Below are positions 47,015-58,655 of a stretch of 64,000 nt of DNA, piece after piece. Made by a program: the position numbers and the translations under genes. The DNA is taken from assembly GCA_032622095.1 (NCBI GenBank), contig CP136064.1:4586280-4650279 (forward strand), written 5' to 3'. Under the pieces are notes generated by a model, which worked only from the letters and a program-made list of their open reading frames with translations, searched no databases and was not told the DNA's origin. Numbering within the stretch: position 1 is the first letter of the stretch; each line of letters starts with the position of its first letter. The stretch comes from Siphonodentalium dalli. Lineage: Eukaryota > Mollusca > Scaphopoda > Gadilida > Siphonodentaliidae.

Positions 47015-47874
47015 ACTAGCGTCTATATATTCGCCAATAATGTGCACGGTAACCATGCATACACGTCCGTTACCATCGATAATCGAATGTTTATGCGGGC
47101 GACAAAAATTTGAAAGACAATAGAGCTGTCTGTTTTGAAAATTGGTATTTGATAGTCAGTACCTACTGTGAATAGACTTTTAGCCATGTGAGGCTTTTTT
47201 CACATTTATTCCTTATTTGGCTACAAACACATCACATATCTATATACCTATACTGATATTCGAGTCAAGCATGAATTGTTAGAAGCAGAGACTCCGCCCA
47301 TACTATGAGTTGGATTTACTTCATCTGAGTCTGAGGCAGTCATTTTGACTTAGGTATTTGCGCATTGAAAACGATTTAAATCTAAGCGTAAATGATTGCG
47401 CTTCAGTGCAAATAAGGAATAACTGTGAAAAAGGCCTCCCATATTTCTTTTCGACCTCATTATTTCCTGCCATATAACACACACATCACTTGTTTTTGGT
47501 TCAAATCGGTATGTGTGAGTGTGCATGTTGCGAAGAGTGTTATATCAAGTGCATGATTGTATATACTTGCACTCCACGACAAGCTCGTTGGAAGGCTGTT
47601 TATTTATCAGCATTGCCGTGGAGTATAGTTGAAGTTAAAATGAGGATTGTGCGACGCTCCATTGATCACGACGTCACGTCTGTGGTAACGGTAACCGCTG
47701 TACTAACGTCGGCCTAACGTCAGCAACCATAATTGCCCAAACGTCGAACCAACATCTTATTCTATAGTTGTTCTAACATCGGTACAACAATAAGACCTCT
47801 TGCCTTGGACTAAAGCCGGCCAACATCAGGTGCCAATGTTAAACAGCGACAATGTCAAATATATCAGTTTAGAG
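47015..47874. other. Interior of the 1.63-kb element, no gene seen
   Basis: No frame above 75 codons and nothing recognisable. Confidence 0.45.
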
Positions 47875-48168
47875 GAATTTTAATTGGTTGAATAAATATG
47901 GCTGAGATACCGAACCAGTCATAATAACCAAAACCGCGTTCTCGCGTAAAGAACATGACAAGTATTAAATGGTTGAAAGGAAGGCTGTAATATGAAAGTT
48001 CGTTCTACTTGAAGCTTCACTGAAGTGACTCCTTGTCTTATTGAAAACAAACGGCTTACTACTGTGTGTACGCTGAAGAAAGCGGACCCTCTATGGCGGC
48101 ACAATGGTCGGGATCATCAGAGTCGAACGTTGGACCGAGTCCAGTATAGTTCTCATTCACAAACCGTC

Positions 48169-48565
48169 TTAACCCTTTACCCAACAGAAGGGCCCTGTGC
48201 CAATGCATTCTCTTATATATGCGAGTCGACCATAGGTCGCCTCGCATATATTTGAGAATGCATTGGCTTAACACGTTAAAAATTATAAAATTGTTAAAGA
48301 ATGTAAGAAAAAATGGTAAAAAGTGTTAAAAAAGTGTTTTTAGGCCAATGCATTCTCTTATATATGCGAGGCGACCTATGGTCGACTCGCATATATAAGA
48401 GAATGCATTGGCACAGGGCATAACTGTAACTATCACAATGTGGGCAAGGAGCCGGTTCCAGTGATATCCATATTTGTATGGTTCTATTGAGACAGACCGA
48501 AGATATTTTAGGCTGTTGAATCTTTATTTGGCCGGTTTTGGCCGTTTTGTTGGGTAAAGGGCTGA
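48169..48565 (+). mobile_element. piggyBac-like MITE, 397 bp
   Basis: Left TTAACCCTTTACCCAACA; right TGTTGGGTAAAGGG followed by CTGA, so the right TTAA has mutated. Palindromes at 48199-48267 and 48344-48412. The flanking sequence (GACCGAGTCCAGTA...CTTAA) recurs without the element at 48738-48778, giving a second, empty copy of the target. Confidence 0.9.
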
Positions 48566-48960
48566 CCTTGTTATAATGTTGGTGTCCCTGCTAATTGCAT
48601 GATGATGGTTTTGGTCGCTGCTAATTTGGCTATGTTGGCAAGTCCTTCTGCTGTACTGTTAGTGGGCCCTGCTGATTTCGCCATGTTACTGGGTCCTTCT
48701 GATTTAGCCTTGTAGCTGGGCCCGGCTGATTTCTGACTAGACCGAGTCAGTACATTTCTCACTCACATCCCTTCTTAACTGGTCCTGCCAAATACTATGA
48801 TGTTGGTTAGCCCTGCCGATTTAGCTCTGTTGTCATGTAGTGTTTATTCAGCGATGATATTGGATCTCCTAAAATTTTAATGTAATTATGTTGGTGTGTT
48901 CTTCTGATTTATCTATAATGTTGGGTTCTGGTGATTTTGGTTAGGATGTTAGTGGATCCA
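48566..48960. repeat. Degenerate minisatellite, about 36-42 bp
   Basis: Units contain ATGTTGG, GTCC(T/C)NCTGATTT and GCC/GCT spacing, all strongly diverged. The minus-strand frame (SAGPS/SEGPS pattern) is a translation of this repeat. Confidence 0.65.
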
Positions 48961-49383
48961 AATGATTAACTATTGTGATGGTGGAGCAACAACGACTTAG
49001 TATCGTTGTTTCTCTCATGTTGACTTTTACAACAAGTTCGTGTAATTAAATGAGAATTCTTTCACAACCATGGAGAATTCTTTCGTTGAATCAAATATGA
49101 GAGTCAAAATGTCTCCAGCTGGATAGTGCAGTTTACAGTTTCTAAACTTTCCAGAATTAATAATCCCTCCCCATGGCTACGCCCATGCGTCCCTATTGTC
49201 ATATAACTGAGTATGACGGATTTGTATTAATCTCCCGATAGAGTTCATCGACACACCGAGTTGCTTCTACATGTAAATTTATTCCACACCCATGGACGTG
49301 ATGCACATGTATCCAGCGGAATCTCAGCCATTGGATACAATGGTTGTATTGTTGTATAACGCAAGTGGAATACAACCCGGCAC
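48961..49383. other. Intergenic, no gene seen
   Basis: No coding or repeat structure recognised apart from a short GAGAATTCTTTC repeat near 49050. Confidence 0.5.
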
Positions 49384-49599
49384 TACAGTAATGCCCTAAA
49401 TAATCGACTCCTTAAACACAACAGTATTATGGGTAACTTTTCAGGATTTAGTCGGAAATATGGCTTGTTGCATTCATCAGAAAGCTCTCAATGAGAGCTT
49501 TCCAATGAATGGCAACAAGCCATATATCCGACTAAATCCTGAACAGTTACCCATAATTCTGCTGTGGTTAAGGAGTCGATTATTTGGGGCATTACTGTA
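49384..49599. repeat. 216-bp hairpin element
   Basis: Arms of about 105 bp pair from TACAGTAATGCCC to GGGCATTACTGTA with few mismatches around GAAAGCTCTCAATGAGAGCT. It is the longest of the simple hairpins. No target duplication is evident. Confidence 0.93.
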
Positions 49600-49812
49600 C
49601 TTCGAGCTGACGTTGTTGTCAAGAGCGATGACGTATACATATATATAACATCAACGATCCGCTTTTGGTGATAAACCCTTTTGTTTACAAGGATAAGTTA
49701 AATATTTTCATGTTTCGATTTGGAGTTATTCTCCGATAAGAATTTGTAACTGTGTGACAAAAAACACGTCGGATTTTTGAAACTCCAAATGCAAAAACTA
49801 AATAAGTACGAC

Positions 49813-49878
49813 GCATTTGTAACCGGGTTACTGGTCGGAGCTAACACATTTGTAACCGGGTTACTGGTCGGAGCTAAC
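49813..49878. repeat. 33-bp exact tandem duplication
   Basis: CATTTGTAACCGGGTTACTG followed by GTCGGAGCTAACA occurs twice in tandem without changes; ACCCGGTT within is itself near-palindromic. Confidence 0.9.
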
Positions 49879-50138
49879 ACACGAGAAAACGTTGCGTCGA
49901 CATGTAAAAAAACATCATGTAGTTTTAAACAAGTGACTGGTTACAACTGCGTTGTATATATTTTCTGCATCAAAATATGCCATATATGTTTCAATACCGG
50001 ATTTCATTCATAATGAAGCTATAGTTATAGTGTTGTTAGTTATAGTTATCGGTGGCAGCCACGGTCATGGATTAAACTTATCCTGCACAAGAGTGTTGAC
50101 TAAATACAGAACACAACTTGTTTTATATTCTGGAATAT

Positions 50139-50243
50139 TTGATCGAACTCGTTGCGGACGGCGCATACAACCAGATATCACTCAAGCTCCTCTTTTGTGA
50201 TTCGTGAAATATATCCTTGCGCTGTCCGCAACTCATTCGATAA
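50139..50243. repeat. Hairpin with 26-bp arms
   Basis: GATCGAACTCGTTGCGGAC and GTCCGCAACTCATTCGAT pair across a loop of about 50 bp. No cloverleaf or B-box is present, so it is not a tRNA-like gene. Confidence 0.75.
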
Positions 50244-50629
50244 AATATACTCGGTTAAGATGTGATCTTTCTTTATATTCTGGGAATCCCAAGGAATGCT
50301 CAAGTCAGAAATACAGTCCGTCGTTCAGGTAGAAGATTTTATCTGTCCGCGGGGAGCCATAGCGTTAAGTTCACAAACCAATTAGTTCTATATGTCGTTG
50401 CCAAATATTCGGTGTCGCTTGATTTCCCATGGCGATTAGCAATGCACCAGCATCCGTCATCGGGTTACGCAGTAATTGTCTAAATTAGGTTAATATTTAA
50501 TGAGCCCATTCCGGGGCGTAATGACAGAAATGCGGATTATACCATAAAATTGAGTTGAAAATGATGCCGATAGAATCACTGACTTTCAGGGAAATTCTCG
50601 TTGAATGGTGTAGACTGGTGGTTGATACG

Positions 50630-51290
50630 ATTGCAGGTAGATTGGTCGGATTGTTGGGTGGTTGGTTGGTCTGCTGGATGGTTGGTTGGTTTGTTGGATG
50701 GTTGGTTGGTTGGTTTGTTGGGTGGTTGGTTGGTTTGTTGGATGGTTGGTTGGTCTGCTGGATGGTTGTTTGGTTTGTTGGATGGCTGATTGGTTGGTTT
50801 GTTTGTTGGATGGTTGGTTGGTCTGCTGGATGGTTGTTTGGTTTGTTGGATGGTTGATTGGTTGGTTTGTTGGGTGGTTGGTTGGTTTGTTGGATGGTTG
50901 GTTTGTTGGATAGATGGTTGGTTGGTTGGTTGAATGGTTGTTTATTTCGCTTGATTGCTGCTCGGTTGATTGGTCTCATTTTGTCATGTGGTTGATTGGT
51001 CGGTTATGTTGTATGGGTGGTTGGTTGGTTGGTTGAATGGTTGTTATAATTCGCTTGTGTGCTGGTCGGTTGACTGTTCGGTTGGTTTGTCGCTTAGTTG
51101 GTTCTTTTTGTGTGGTTGATTTTGGTCTGCTGTTTTGTTTGTTCGACGGTTAGTTTTTGGTGGGTTGTCAGGTCATTAGTTCGTTGGTTGGTTGGCTAGT
51201 TTGTGGGTTCGTTGGCTAGTTGGTGGGTTGATTTGCTTGATTATTAGTTAGTTGGTCGGCTGGTTAGTTTGTCGGCTGGTTAGTTTGTCG
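50630..51290. repeat. GGTTGGTT/GGATGGTT simple-sequence tract
   Basis: A tetranucleotide-based tract (GGTT, TGTT, GGAT) is fairly regular up to 50960 and decays after. All three plus frames and the 160-codon minus frame (Asn-Gln-Pro-Thr repeats) stay open because of the repeat; none is called as a gene. Confidence 0.93.
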
Positions 51291-51722
51291 TTTGGTTGTT
51301 TGATTTTATTGATTGTTTTCTGTTTGGGTTGTTGGCTCATTTGAATAGGGCAAGAGGCTCATTTGTGGGAATAGCGTTACCGACACAAGCCATCGTTTAT
51401 ATCTATCTATAAGGCAGAATGTTCCGGTAACAAATTATGGCGATTGGGATTCATTATAAACTTATTCTTCCACAAGAAAGTGTTTTGTCTTGTGTTTTGT
51501 CTTGTAATACTCAGTCCCTGTTTTTAATGTGTTGATCCATCTTGTAGTGCGCATAACGGGTCAAGTTGATCGGTTTTTCTCACGTTCTGGTGGTGTTAGT
51601 ATTCGTACTTGTTGTATAGGTTCCCTGCGTTTGGAAACAAATTGACAAATTGAAATTCGTTGGATGAAATCATTTCCAAACCTGTGAATATTCTTCTGAA
51701 AAACATAGTTTAAATGCTATAG
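51291..51722. other. Intergenic, no gene seen
   Basis: Nothing recognised. Confidence 0.5.
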
Positions 51723-52280
51723 GTGCCAGGACGACATGGAGTGAGTGTTGTGCTACCAGGACGACATGGAGGGAGTGTTATGCTGCCAGGACGACATGGA
51801 GGGAGTGTTATGCTGCCAGGACGACATGGAGGGAGTGTTATGCTGCCAGGACGACATGGAGGGAGTGTTATGCTGCCAGGACGACATGGAGGGAGTGTTA
51901 TGCTGCCAGGACGACATGGAGGGAGTGTTATGCTGCCAGGACGACATGGAGGGAGTGTTATGCTGCCAGGACGACATGGAGGGAGTGTTATTTGCTATAG
52001 CTGCCAGGACGACATGGAGGGAGTGTTATGCTGCCAGGACGACATGGAGGGAGTGTTATTTGCTATAGCTGCCAGGACGACATGGAGGGAGTGTTATTTG
52101 CTATAGCTGCCAGGACGACATGGAGGGAGTGTTATGCTGCCAGGACGACATGGAGGGAGTGTTATTTGCTATAGCTGCCAGGACGACATGGAGGGAGTGT
52201 TATGTTGCCAGGACGACATGGATGGAGTGTTATTTGCTATAGCTGCCAGGACGACATGGAGGGAGTGTTATTTGCTATAA
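51723..52280. repeat. 30/38-bp minisatellite, about 17 units
   Basis: The core CCAGGACGACATGGAGGGAG plus TGTTATGCTG repeats every 30 bp for nine units, then mixes with 38-bp units carrying an extra TTTGCTATAG. The 30-bp block gives stop-free frames on both strands, which is why several open frames overlap here. Confidence 0.96.
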
Positions 52281-53584
52281 TAGCCAGGGGGGTTTCCGGG
52301 CACGTATGCCGGGTGGGTGGGTGGTCGATGGGACCAACAAACAATTGTTTTCGCAACTCAAAATGTTTTTTCCTGCAAGTCCTTTTGACTGTTTTTGCAA
52401 TGAGTTTGGCTTAAAACACATTAGAATGTCAATATTAACATAAATGAAAAATTTCACGATGAACAAACAAACAGTATAGCCTGTAGCCCATGCTAATGGA
52501 TTGAAATTTGAAATCAATCCAAGATGGCCGCTGTCAGCCATGTTTTTTGTTTTTGGCCGAATGACCCCAAAATGACTCGTTCCTATTTATAGTCAGGTTC
52601 GAAATGGAATAAAAGTAAAAGGTGCGGGCATTTTTCTTTCAGAAGCTTTTGAGTATTGTTTCTAATGGTATTTTTATGCTGATTTCAAAAACCAATGTTG
52701 GCAAGTCGACAACTGATTATTTCTGACCCAAAATGACAATTCAAAATGGCCGCCATCAGAACAAAGTCTAGATTTTCTTTTACTGTTATATGTTGTTCTA
52801 AGACGTTTGAATATTATGTATTTCCGTACTTTCGAACGAATTGCGACAAGAGACACTATACAGAGAACATATGTGGTAATTTAAAGTTAACATGTTTGAC
52901 ATTTAACCCCATTTATGCCCAAATATGATAAACAAACGCAAATTTTATAAATTATTGGCAGAAAGTGAAGTATGCCGTAAATATATCCTTCAAATGGTTT
53001 AGACAGTTGAGTCTAAATTTAATTTGTAATCTGATTCCAAAAAACAATGTTGGCAACTCGACAACAAAATATTTTGACCTAAAATGACAATTCAAAATGG
53101 CCGCCATCAGAACAAAGTCTAGATTTTCTTTTACTGTTATATGTTGTTCTAAGACGTTTGAATATTATGCATTTCCGTACTTTCGAACGAATTGTGACAA
53201 GAGACACTATACACAGAACATATGTGGTAATTTAAAGTGAACATGTTTGACATATAATCCCATTTATGCCCAAACAATGACAAAAAACGCAAATTTGATA
53301 AATTATTACGGTCTGAAATGGCAGAAAGTGAAGTATGCCGGGAATATATCCTTCAAATGGTTTAGACAGTTGTGTCTAAATTTAATTTGAAATCTGATTT
53401 AAAAAAAACAATGTTGGCAACTCGACAAATAATTATTTCTGACTTAAAATGAAAATTCAAAATGGCCGATATAATAATGAGTTAAAAATTCGAAAATCAT
53501 CAGTAATATTTTGAAACTGGTTCATCAACACCCAATGCGACACAATTTTCCATCATATAACCAAAAGTATGTCACAAAAAAACC

Positions 53585-54110
53585 TTATTTATTATTGTAG
53601 TCAGTTCCACAATTGCAGAGAGGTGTGCAGGGTAACTCTGAATTTATGCATGCACACCTTGAGGTTACACACCCCTTCTTGCGCACACATTTTATTATTT
53701 CGAGACATGATTTTGGAATGGGTTCTAGTGACATCAAGGTTTGATCTAATCGCCCATTTTCTTCTTTCCATCCCACTGCCGAAGGATCTTATAATGTTTG
53801 CACAGGAATGGTTGCTTGTTTCCAAACTAAAACCTGGTACTTTGTTCCCAAAGGGTGGTAATGAAATGAGTCATTGGTCGGTGGAAGCTTTTCAAGAGAT
53901 TCAGTCCGAGGGAACATCCTGAATCCTGCATTGTTGAGTTTTGCATAGGAAACTCCATGCAACATGCATACAAAATGTTCAGCGCTTTCAATTGTTTCAT
54001 TTGATATTGCAATATTACCTATACACTTTAAGAGTTCACCCTTGGATTTTGAATTTTGGATAGCACGAATGTCGCACAGTAGATCGGTGGGCCTAAAGCA
54101 TTATTGTCGT
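53585..54110 (-). pseudogene. Cys-rich (CXC-type) mobile-element protein, C-terminal part, left copy
   Basis: Reading the minus strand from about 54110 gives a nearly open frame: PTDLLCDIRAIQ, then SAEHFVCMLHGV, FPRTESLEKLPPTNDSFHYH, VWKQATIPVQTL, one TAA stop, DPSAVGWKEENGRLD, SLEPIPKSCLEIIKC and a cysteine block ending CACINSELPCTPLCNCGTD. LPPT-x(10)-H, a VWK segment, GWK-x-E-x-G and a closing C-x-C tesmin-like cluster form the end of an uncharacterised protein type common in marine invertebrate genomes, usually in transposon-like settings. The frame has only this one stop within about 170 codons; a TAA also lies just upstream at the edge of similarity. The N-terminal part is missing. Reaction and partners are unknown to me. 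Confidence 0.65.
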
Positions 54111-54616
54111 AATCGGCTGTCAACATTCTCATATTTATATAAACGTCATACAATCATTGATGTCTTTTGTTTAATATTTATAAGGGCGAGTAGCTTGTTT
54201 ATAATGCATTTCTAACAGGTATATTCACTATATTTGATTATAATTGGAAACAAATCAAACTAAAGCGCTAGACTTCAAACAAAGCGTGAATTAAATTGCA
54301 TGAAAAAGTTTTGTTTACAAATTAAAAAAAAAATTTTAAACATTTGCCCAGAAAATCAATTCCAGCCGCATGGATGCACATGTAGAGAATATCTTCAATT
54401 TTCTATCGGTATTTTAGCCTGAAAGATTGATGCAATATTCATAAAGTTTGACGCAGACAAACCTAGGCCAGGCTAACCAGTGCTAACAATAACTTGTTTC
54501 GATTGAGTGCTCCAAGTTCAGCGATAAAATCTAAAAATAAAATCGATAAATAATATTGGAAGATAACATATAGTTCCAACCGTATTGGTCATTTAAACCC
54601 ATAATATTCTCTTAAA

Positions 54617-55063
54617 GGGTATAGGTAATATTGCAATATCCACTGAAACAATTGAAAGTGCTGAACATTTTGTATGCAAGTTGTATGAAGTTTCCGTTGC
54701 AAAACTCAACAATGCAGGATTCAGGATGTTCCCTCGGGCTGAATCTCCCGAACAGCTTCCACCAACCAGTCACTCATTTCATTACCACCTTTGAGAACAA
54801 AATACAAGGTTTAGTTTGGAAACAAGCAACCATTCCTGTGCAAACATTACCGGATCCTTCGACAATGGGATGGAAAGAAGAAAATGGTTGATTAGGATCC
54901 AACCATGATGTCACTAGAACCCATTCCAAAATCATATCTCGAAATAATCAAATCTGGGTGCAAGAAGGGGTGTCTAACAGCAAGGTGTACATGCAGAAAT
55001 TCAGAGTTACCCTGCACACCACTCTGCAATTGTGGAACTGACTGCACTCACAAATACAGGTAC
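54617..55063 (+). pseudogene. Cys-rich (CXC-type) mobile-element protein, C-terminal part, right copy
   Basis: This is the mirror copy of 53585-54035 on the plus strand. It reads SAEHFVCKLYEV, FPRAESPEQLPPT, then two single-base losses shift the frame; VWKQATIPVQTLPDPSTMGW and KEENG follow, then a TGA and a further one-base shift before SLEPIPKSYLEII and a fuller cysteine block CTCRNSELPCTPLCNCGTDC. It keeps the Pro at the place where the left copy has a stop, so the two copies decayed independently after the inversion. Confidence 0.65.
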
Positions 55064-56267
55064 CTTCATTTTACATTCGTTCTGGATTAACGTACTTGAT
55101 AAATAAGGCTTGTTTGTGACCACTTTTGGCTATATGATGGCATATTGTGTCGCATTGGGTGTTGATGAACCAGCTTCATAATATTACTGATGATATTCAA
55201 ATTTTTAACTGATTATTATATCGGCCATTTCGAATTTTCATTTTAGTTAAGAAATAATTATTTGTCGAGTTGCCAATATTGTTTTTAGGAATCAGATTAC
55301 AAATTGCATCTGTCACATCTGTCTAAACCATTTTAAGGATATATTTACGGCATACTTCACTTTCTGCCATTTAAGACAGCAATAATTTATAAAATTTACG
55401 TTTTTTGTCATTTTTTGGGCATAAATGGGGTTAAATGTCAAACATGTTCACTTTAAATTATCACACATGTTCTGTGTATAATGTCTCTTGTCACAATTCG
55501 TTCGAAAGTACGGAAATGCATAATATCCAAACGTCATAGAACAACATATAACAGTAAACAAAAATCTAGACTTTGTTCTGATGGTGGCCATTTTGAATTG
55601 TCATTTTAGGTCAGAAATAATTATTTGTCGAGTTGCCAACATTGTTTTTTGGAATCAGATTACAAATTACATTTAGACACAACTGTCTATACCTTTTGAA
55701 GGATACGTTTCCAGCATATTTCACTTTCTGTCATTTAAGACCGTAATAATTTATAAAATTTACGTTTTTTGTAATGTTTTGGGCATAAATGGGGTTAAAT
55801 GTCAAACATGTTCACTTTAAATGACCACATATGTTATGTGTATACTTCTTCTTGTTTCAATTCGTTCGAAAGTATGGAAATACTCAATATCCGAACGTCT
55901 TAGAGCAACACATAACAACAAACTTAAAGTTAGACTTTGTTTTGATGGCGGCCATTTTGAATTGCCATTTTTGACCAGAAATAATAATTTGTCAACTTGC
56001 CAATATTGGTTTATGGAAATCAGCATAAAAATTACCTTTAGAAACAATTCTCAAAAGCTTCTGAAAGAAAAATGCCCGCACCTTCGTTACTAGAGGCGTT
56101 TTTAGATTTTCGAACCTGACTATTACATGTCAATGTTAACATCCATGACAAATAGTATGCACAGAAATTCATATACAGCTGTTTACAGTGAATTTTCCCC
56201 CTGTGTTAGTGTTAAAAGGGGGGGGGGGGTGGGTCTCCAAAAATGGTCGGGAAAAAACTGCCGAAAA

Positions 56268-57302
56268 CAGGGGGGAGTCTGCAAAAAAATTCCGTATATA
56301 GGGCCGGGGTGGATGGGTGGTCCAGAGGCCGAAAAAATCGTGCTTGTAATTTTTTTCCAAAATGGGTTTTTTCAAACAATTTACAAGTACTGACCATGTA
56401 ATGTTGTTTGTAAGCATGGTAGTACCATGCTTTTTGGTATATGGCTATATAGGCAGCTATAGTGACTCTTTAGCCTCAGATTTATCAGCATTCTGGATTT
56501 CACAGGATCCCGGCCCACTTCACAGTTGACCACCGTAATAGCGTTCAGGAAACTCATGATCAACGGAAGAAATATTTAGTAACAAAATTAATATATTACC
56601 TGAATAAAAGTAACAAAACAAAAAAACTGTATCACAAATTGGATACTACATGGTGAATACTCAATGATGACTAGATATCATTAACCTGATTCTAATATCG
56701 GGGGTATAATAACCATATATCTATGTGTATACCTGACCAAAAACAATTCCCCTCCCCCACCACACCCCGGTGGATAAGACTAAAGAGTACTTTGGTCATG
56801 CACAAATAATTGTGGAACCCCTCCCCTGTTTACCACTATTTATACTGGCCAGTGTTCTCTGTCAGACACAACACACTCGATATATTAAGGCTATAATGGG
56901 GTCTAGGGCGATTTGTGACATATAGTGTACCTACACAATGCTTTATTATTGTTGTTAGAAACTGAAAACACCAGGAAATACAGTTTATTTTTCGTTTTTC
57001 TGATCTGTGTTTACCAATTAAGCATGCTATTGCTTGAGTTTTAATGGTACACAGCAAGAGTTTGCATCAAAAAAGGATAGTGGAATGGGATTGAAAGGCA
57101 GTTATCACAGATATTGAAGAACGGCTAAAAAAAACTCTGAAAATTTTGATAAAAACATGAGAAAGGGGGGTGGGTCCCCAAAATTTTGGAGGAAATTTTT
57201 TTTTTTTTTTACACAAATGGGGTGGTGGGTCCCTCTGGGTCGGAAAAAACACTTTTTGGGCCCTATATGTGCAATTTTAATTTTTTTCCAGACTCCCCCC
57301 TG
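56268..57302 (-). mobile_element. 1,035-bp non-autonomous DNA transposon, copy B
   Basis: An inverted relative of 14348-15396 along its whole length. It has the same CAGGGGGGAGTCTG/CAGACTCCCCCCTG ends and its own flanking duplication CCGAAAA at 56261-56267 and 57303-57309. It is inserted in a G-rich segment (56219-56255) whose GGTCGGGAAAAA is mirrored by TTTTTCCGACCCCCC at 57389, so it may be nested within another element. No transposase is present. Confidence 0.9.
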
Positions 57303-57309
57303 CCGAAAA

Positions 57310-58655
57310 CGGAAACAAATTTGGATGCGGGGGTGGGTGGGTTCCAACAAGGGTAGACAGGGAAAAATCAGCATACGTGCCTGAAATATTTTTCCGACCC
57401 CCCCCCCCCCCCCCACTGTAATAGCCAGATTACAGAGTCGCCACCATATATATGAAAAGAGCGACATCGCTGGCAATGAGTGTTACAGTCATGACTGACA
57501 TACAGCTGCGTGGAAAGGAGGGGATGTCACACAATAGGATACAAGAAAACCATAGTCAGAAATGGTAACGCGCTCAAGATCATATATTATATACCCATGC
57601 TTGTAATTATAGAATATAAAATATATTGGTTTCGTGAATGACCAACTCAGAATTCCGTTAAAATAACAATAACAACCAGCACCGAATTAACGAACCGGCG
57701 GCCGACTCGGTCGTCTCCGACCACAACCATCAGTGGGCTGCAGAACGAAACATATCTATAAAAGTTGAAATATAAGACTTACAAATTATCTTTTTAATTT
57801 CTTTTATTGGTAATTGACATAACTTGTCACAAACCAAAAATCAACATTATTGACTTAGCAATGTAATGGACAAGAAACGAAATTGAAATTACTAACTACA
57901 CCTTTTACCGGACTCGGCTTCCTGGTCGCGCAGTTCGACTTTTAAACCGGAAAAAAACAATTATCTATAAATAAAATCCCCATCAGACCACAGCTATCAA
58001 GAATTTGCAGAACAGTATACACGCGGCGCGCGCTAATAATTGATGATGATTTGAGACCAATATATAGCAGACTGTATTAATTACTTAGAAAACCATACGG
58101 ATTATTCAATTCACTTCAACATCTAGGTTTTCTTTTGTCGTCGTGCAAACAAAAATATGCAACGCATGATCAACGATTCATTTTATATTAAACGATATCC
58201 AGATTACAGACACTACCTTGGGAAATTAAATCGAGCGTGTGAACGTATCTGATATTACCATATAAAGACAGTTTCCATGAAAGTCCTGATAACGATGAAA
58301 TCTTTTTCCAGAATAAAAAGATATGATATTCATGCAATATTCCAATAATGTGGCCAATACTCCAAGGATTATATAGCGAACAATATGTAATCGGGGTTGA
58401 CGATGAGGTACCTAATGGTAGTCAATCTCAGTAACATGTAGCACAGGATGTTCGGTTGGATATCAGAATATAGGATATCATATAATCCCATGTCCCATAA
58501 TATGTCAAATATAGATAATTATCGAAATAAGAAATACAACGAAAAAGCGAAATAGGAAATACAACGAAATAGCAGAATATAGCGAAATGTAGAAATACAC
58601 GTTTAGGAAATTATTATTATTAATGAAATAACGGAGATGTTTGAAAACGTGTCTT
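57310..58655. other. Intergenic, no gene seen
   Basis: Poly-C near 57400; 57541-57670 is the second copy of the 36455 dispersed repeat. The rest is AT-rich and featureless, with no frame above 60 codons. Confidence 0.55.

Larger units (their letters stand above)
46368..48001. mobile_element. 1.63-kb element with 127-bp terminal inverted repeats
   Basis: 46368-46494 (starting GAACTTTCATATTACAGCCT) and 47875-48001 are exact or near-exact inverse copies. The arms contain no frame of note. The interior holds a palindrome half-element, a 124-bp hairpin and a unique region without recognisable coding sequence. It starts 48 bases after the splice donor of the coiled-coil exon, hence probably within its first intron. 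The near-identity of the arms suggests recent origin. The superfamily is undetermined because no clear target duplication is visible. Confidence 0.85.
52589..56123. repeat. 3.5-kb palindrome (arms of about 1.45-1.5 kb)
   Basis: The left arm, about 52589-54035, and right arm, about 54609-56123, are inverted copies with a spacer of about 570 bp. Outer ends share ATAGTCAGGTTCGAAA and GGTGCGGGCATTTTTCTTTC in inverse. Each outer arm contains two to three tandem units of about 360 bp, each with AAAATGGCCGCCATCAGAAC, TGTTGGCAACTCGACAA-like and TTTCGAACGAATTG motifs. Inner arms carry opposed fragments of one protein. The arms differ by scattered substitutions and small indels. Confidence 0.92.

Noticed and set aside
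50139-50243. Possible tRNA or structured RNA
   Set aside because: One long stem only, no cloverleaf, no A-box or B-box, no anticodon arm.
50497-50979. 160-codon minus-strand frame rich in Asn, Gln, Pro and Thr
   Set aside because: It is the translation of the GGTT/GGAT simple repeat; all frames stay open for the same reason and no start context or domain supports a gene.
53569-53922. 117-codon plus-strand frame in the left palindrome arm
   Set aside because: It is antisense to the CXC-type protein remnant, whose conserved motifs are on the minus strand.
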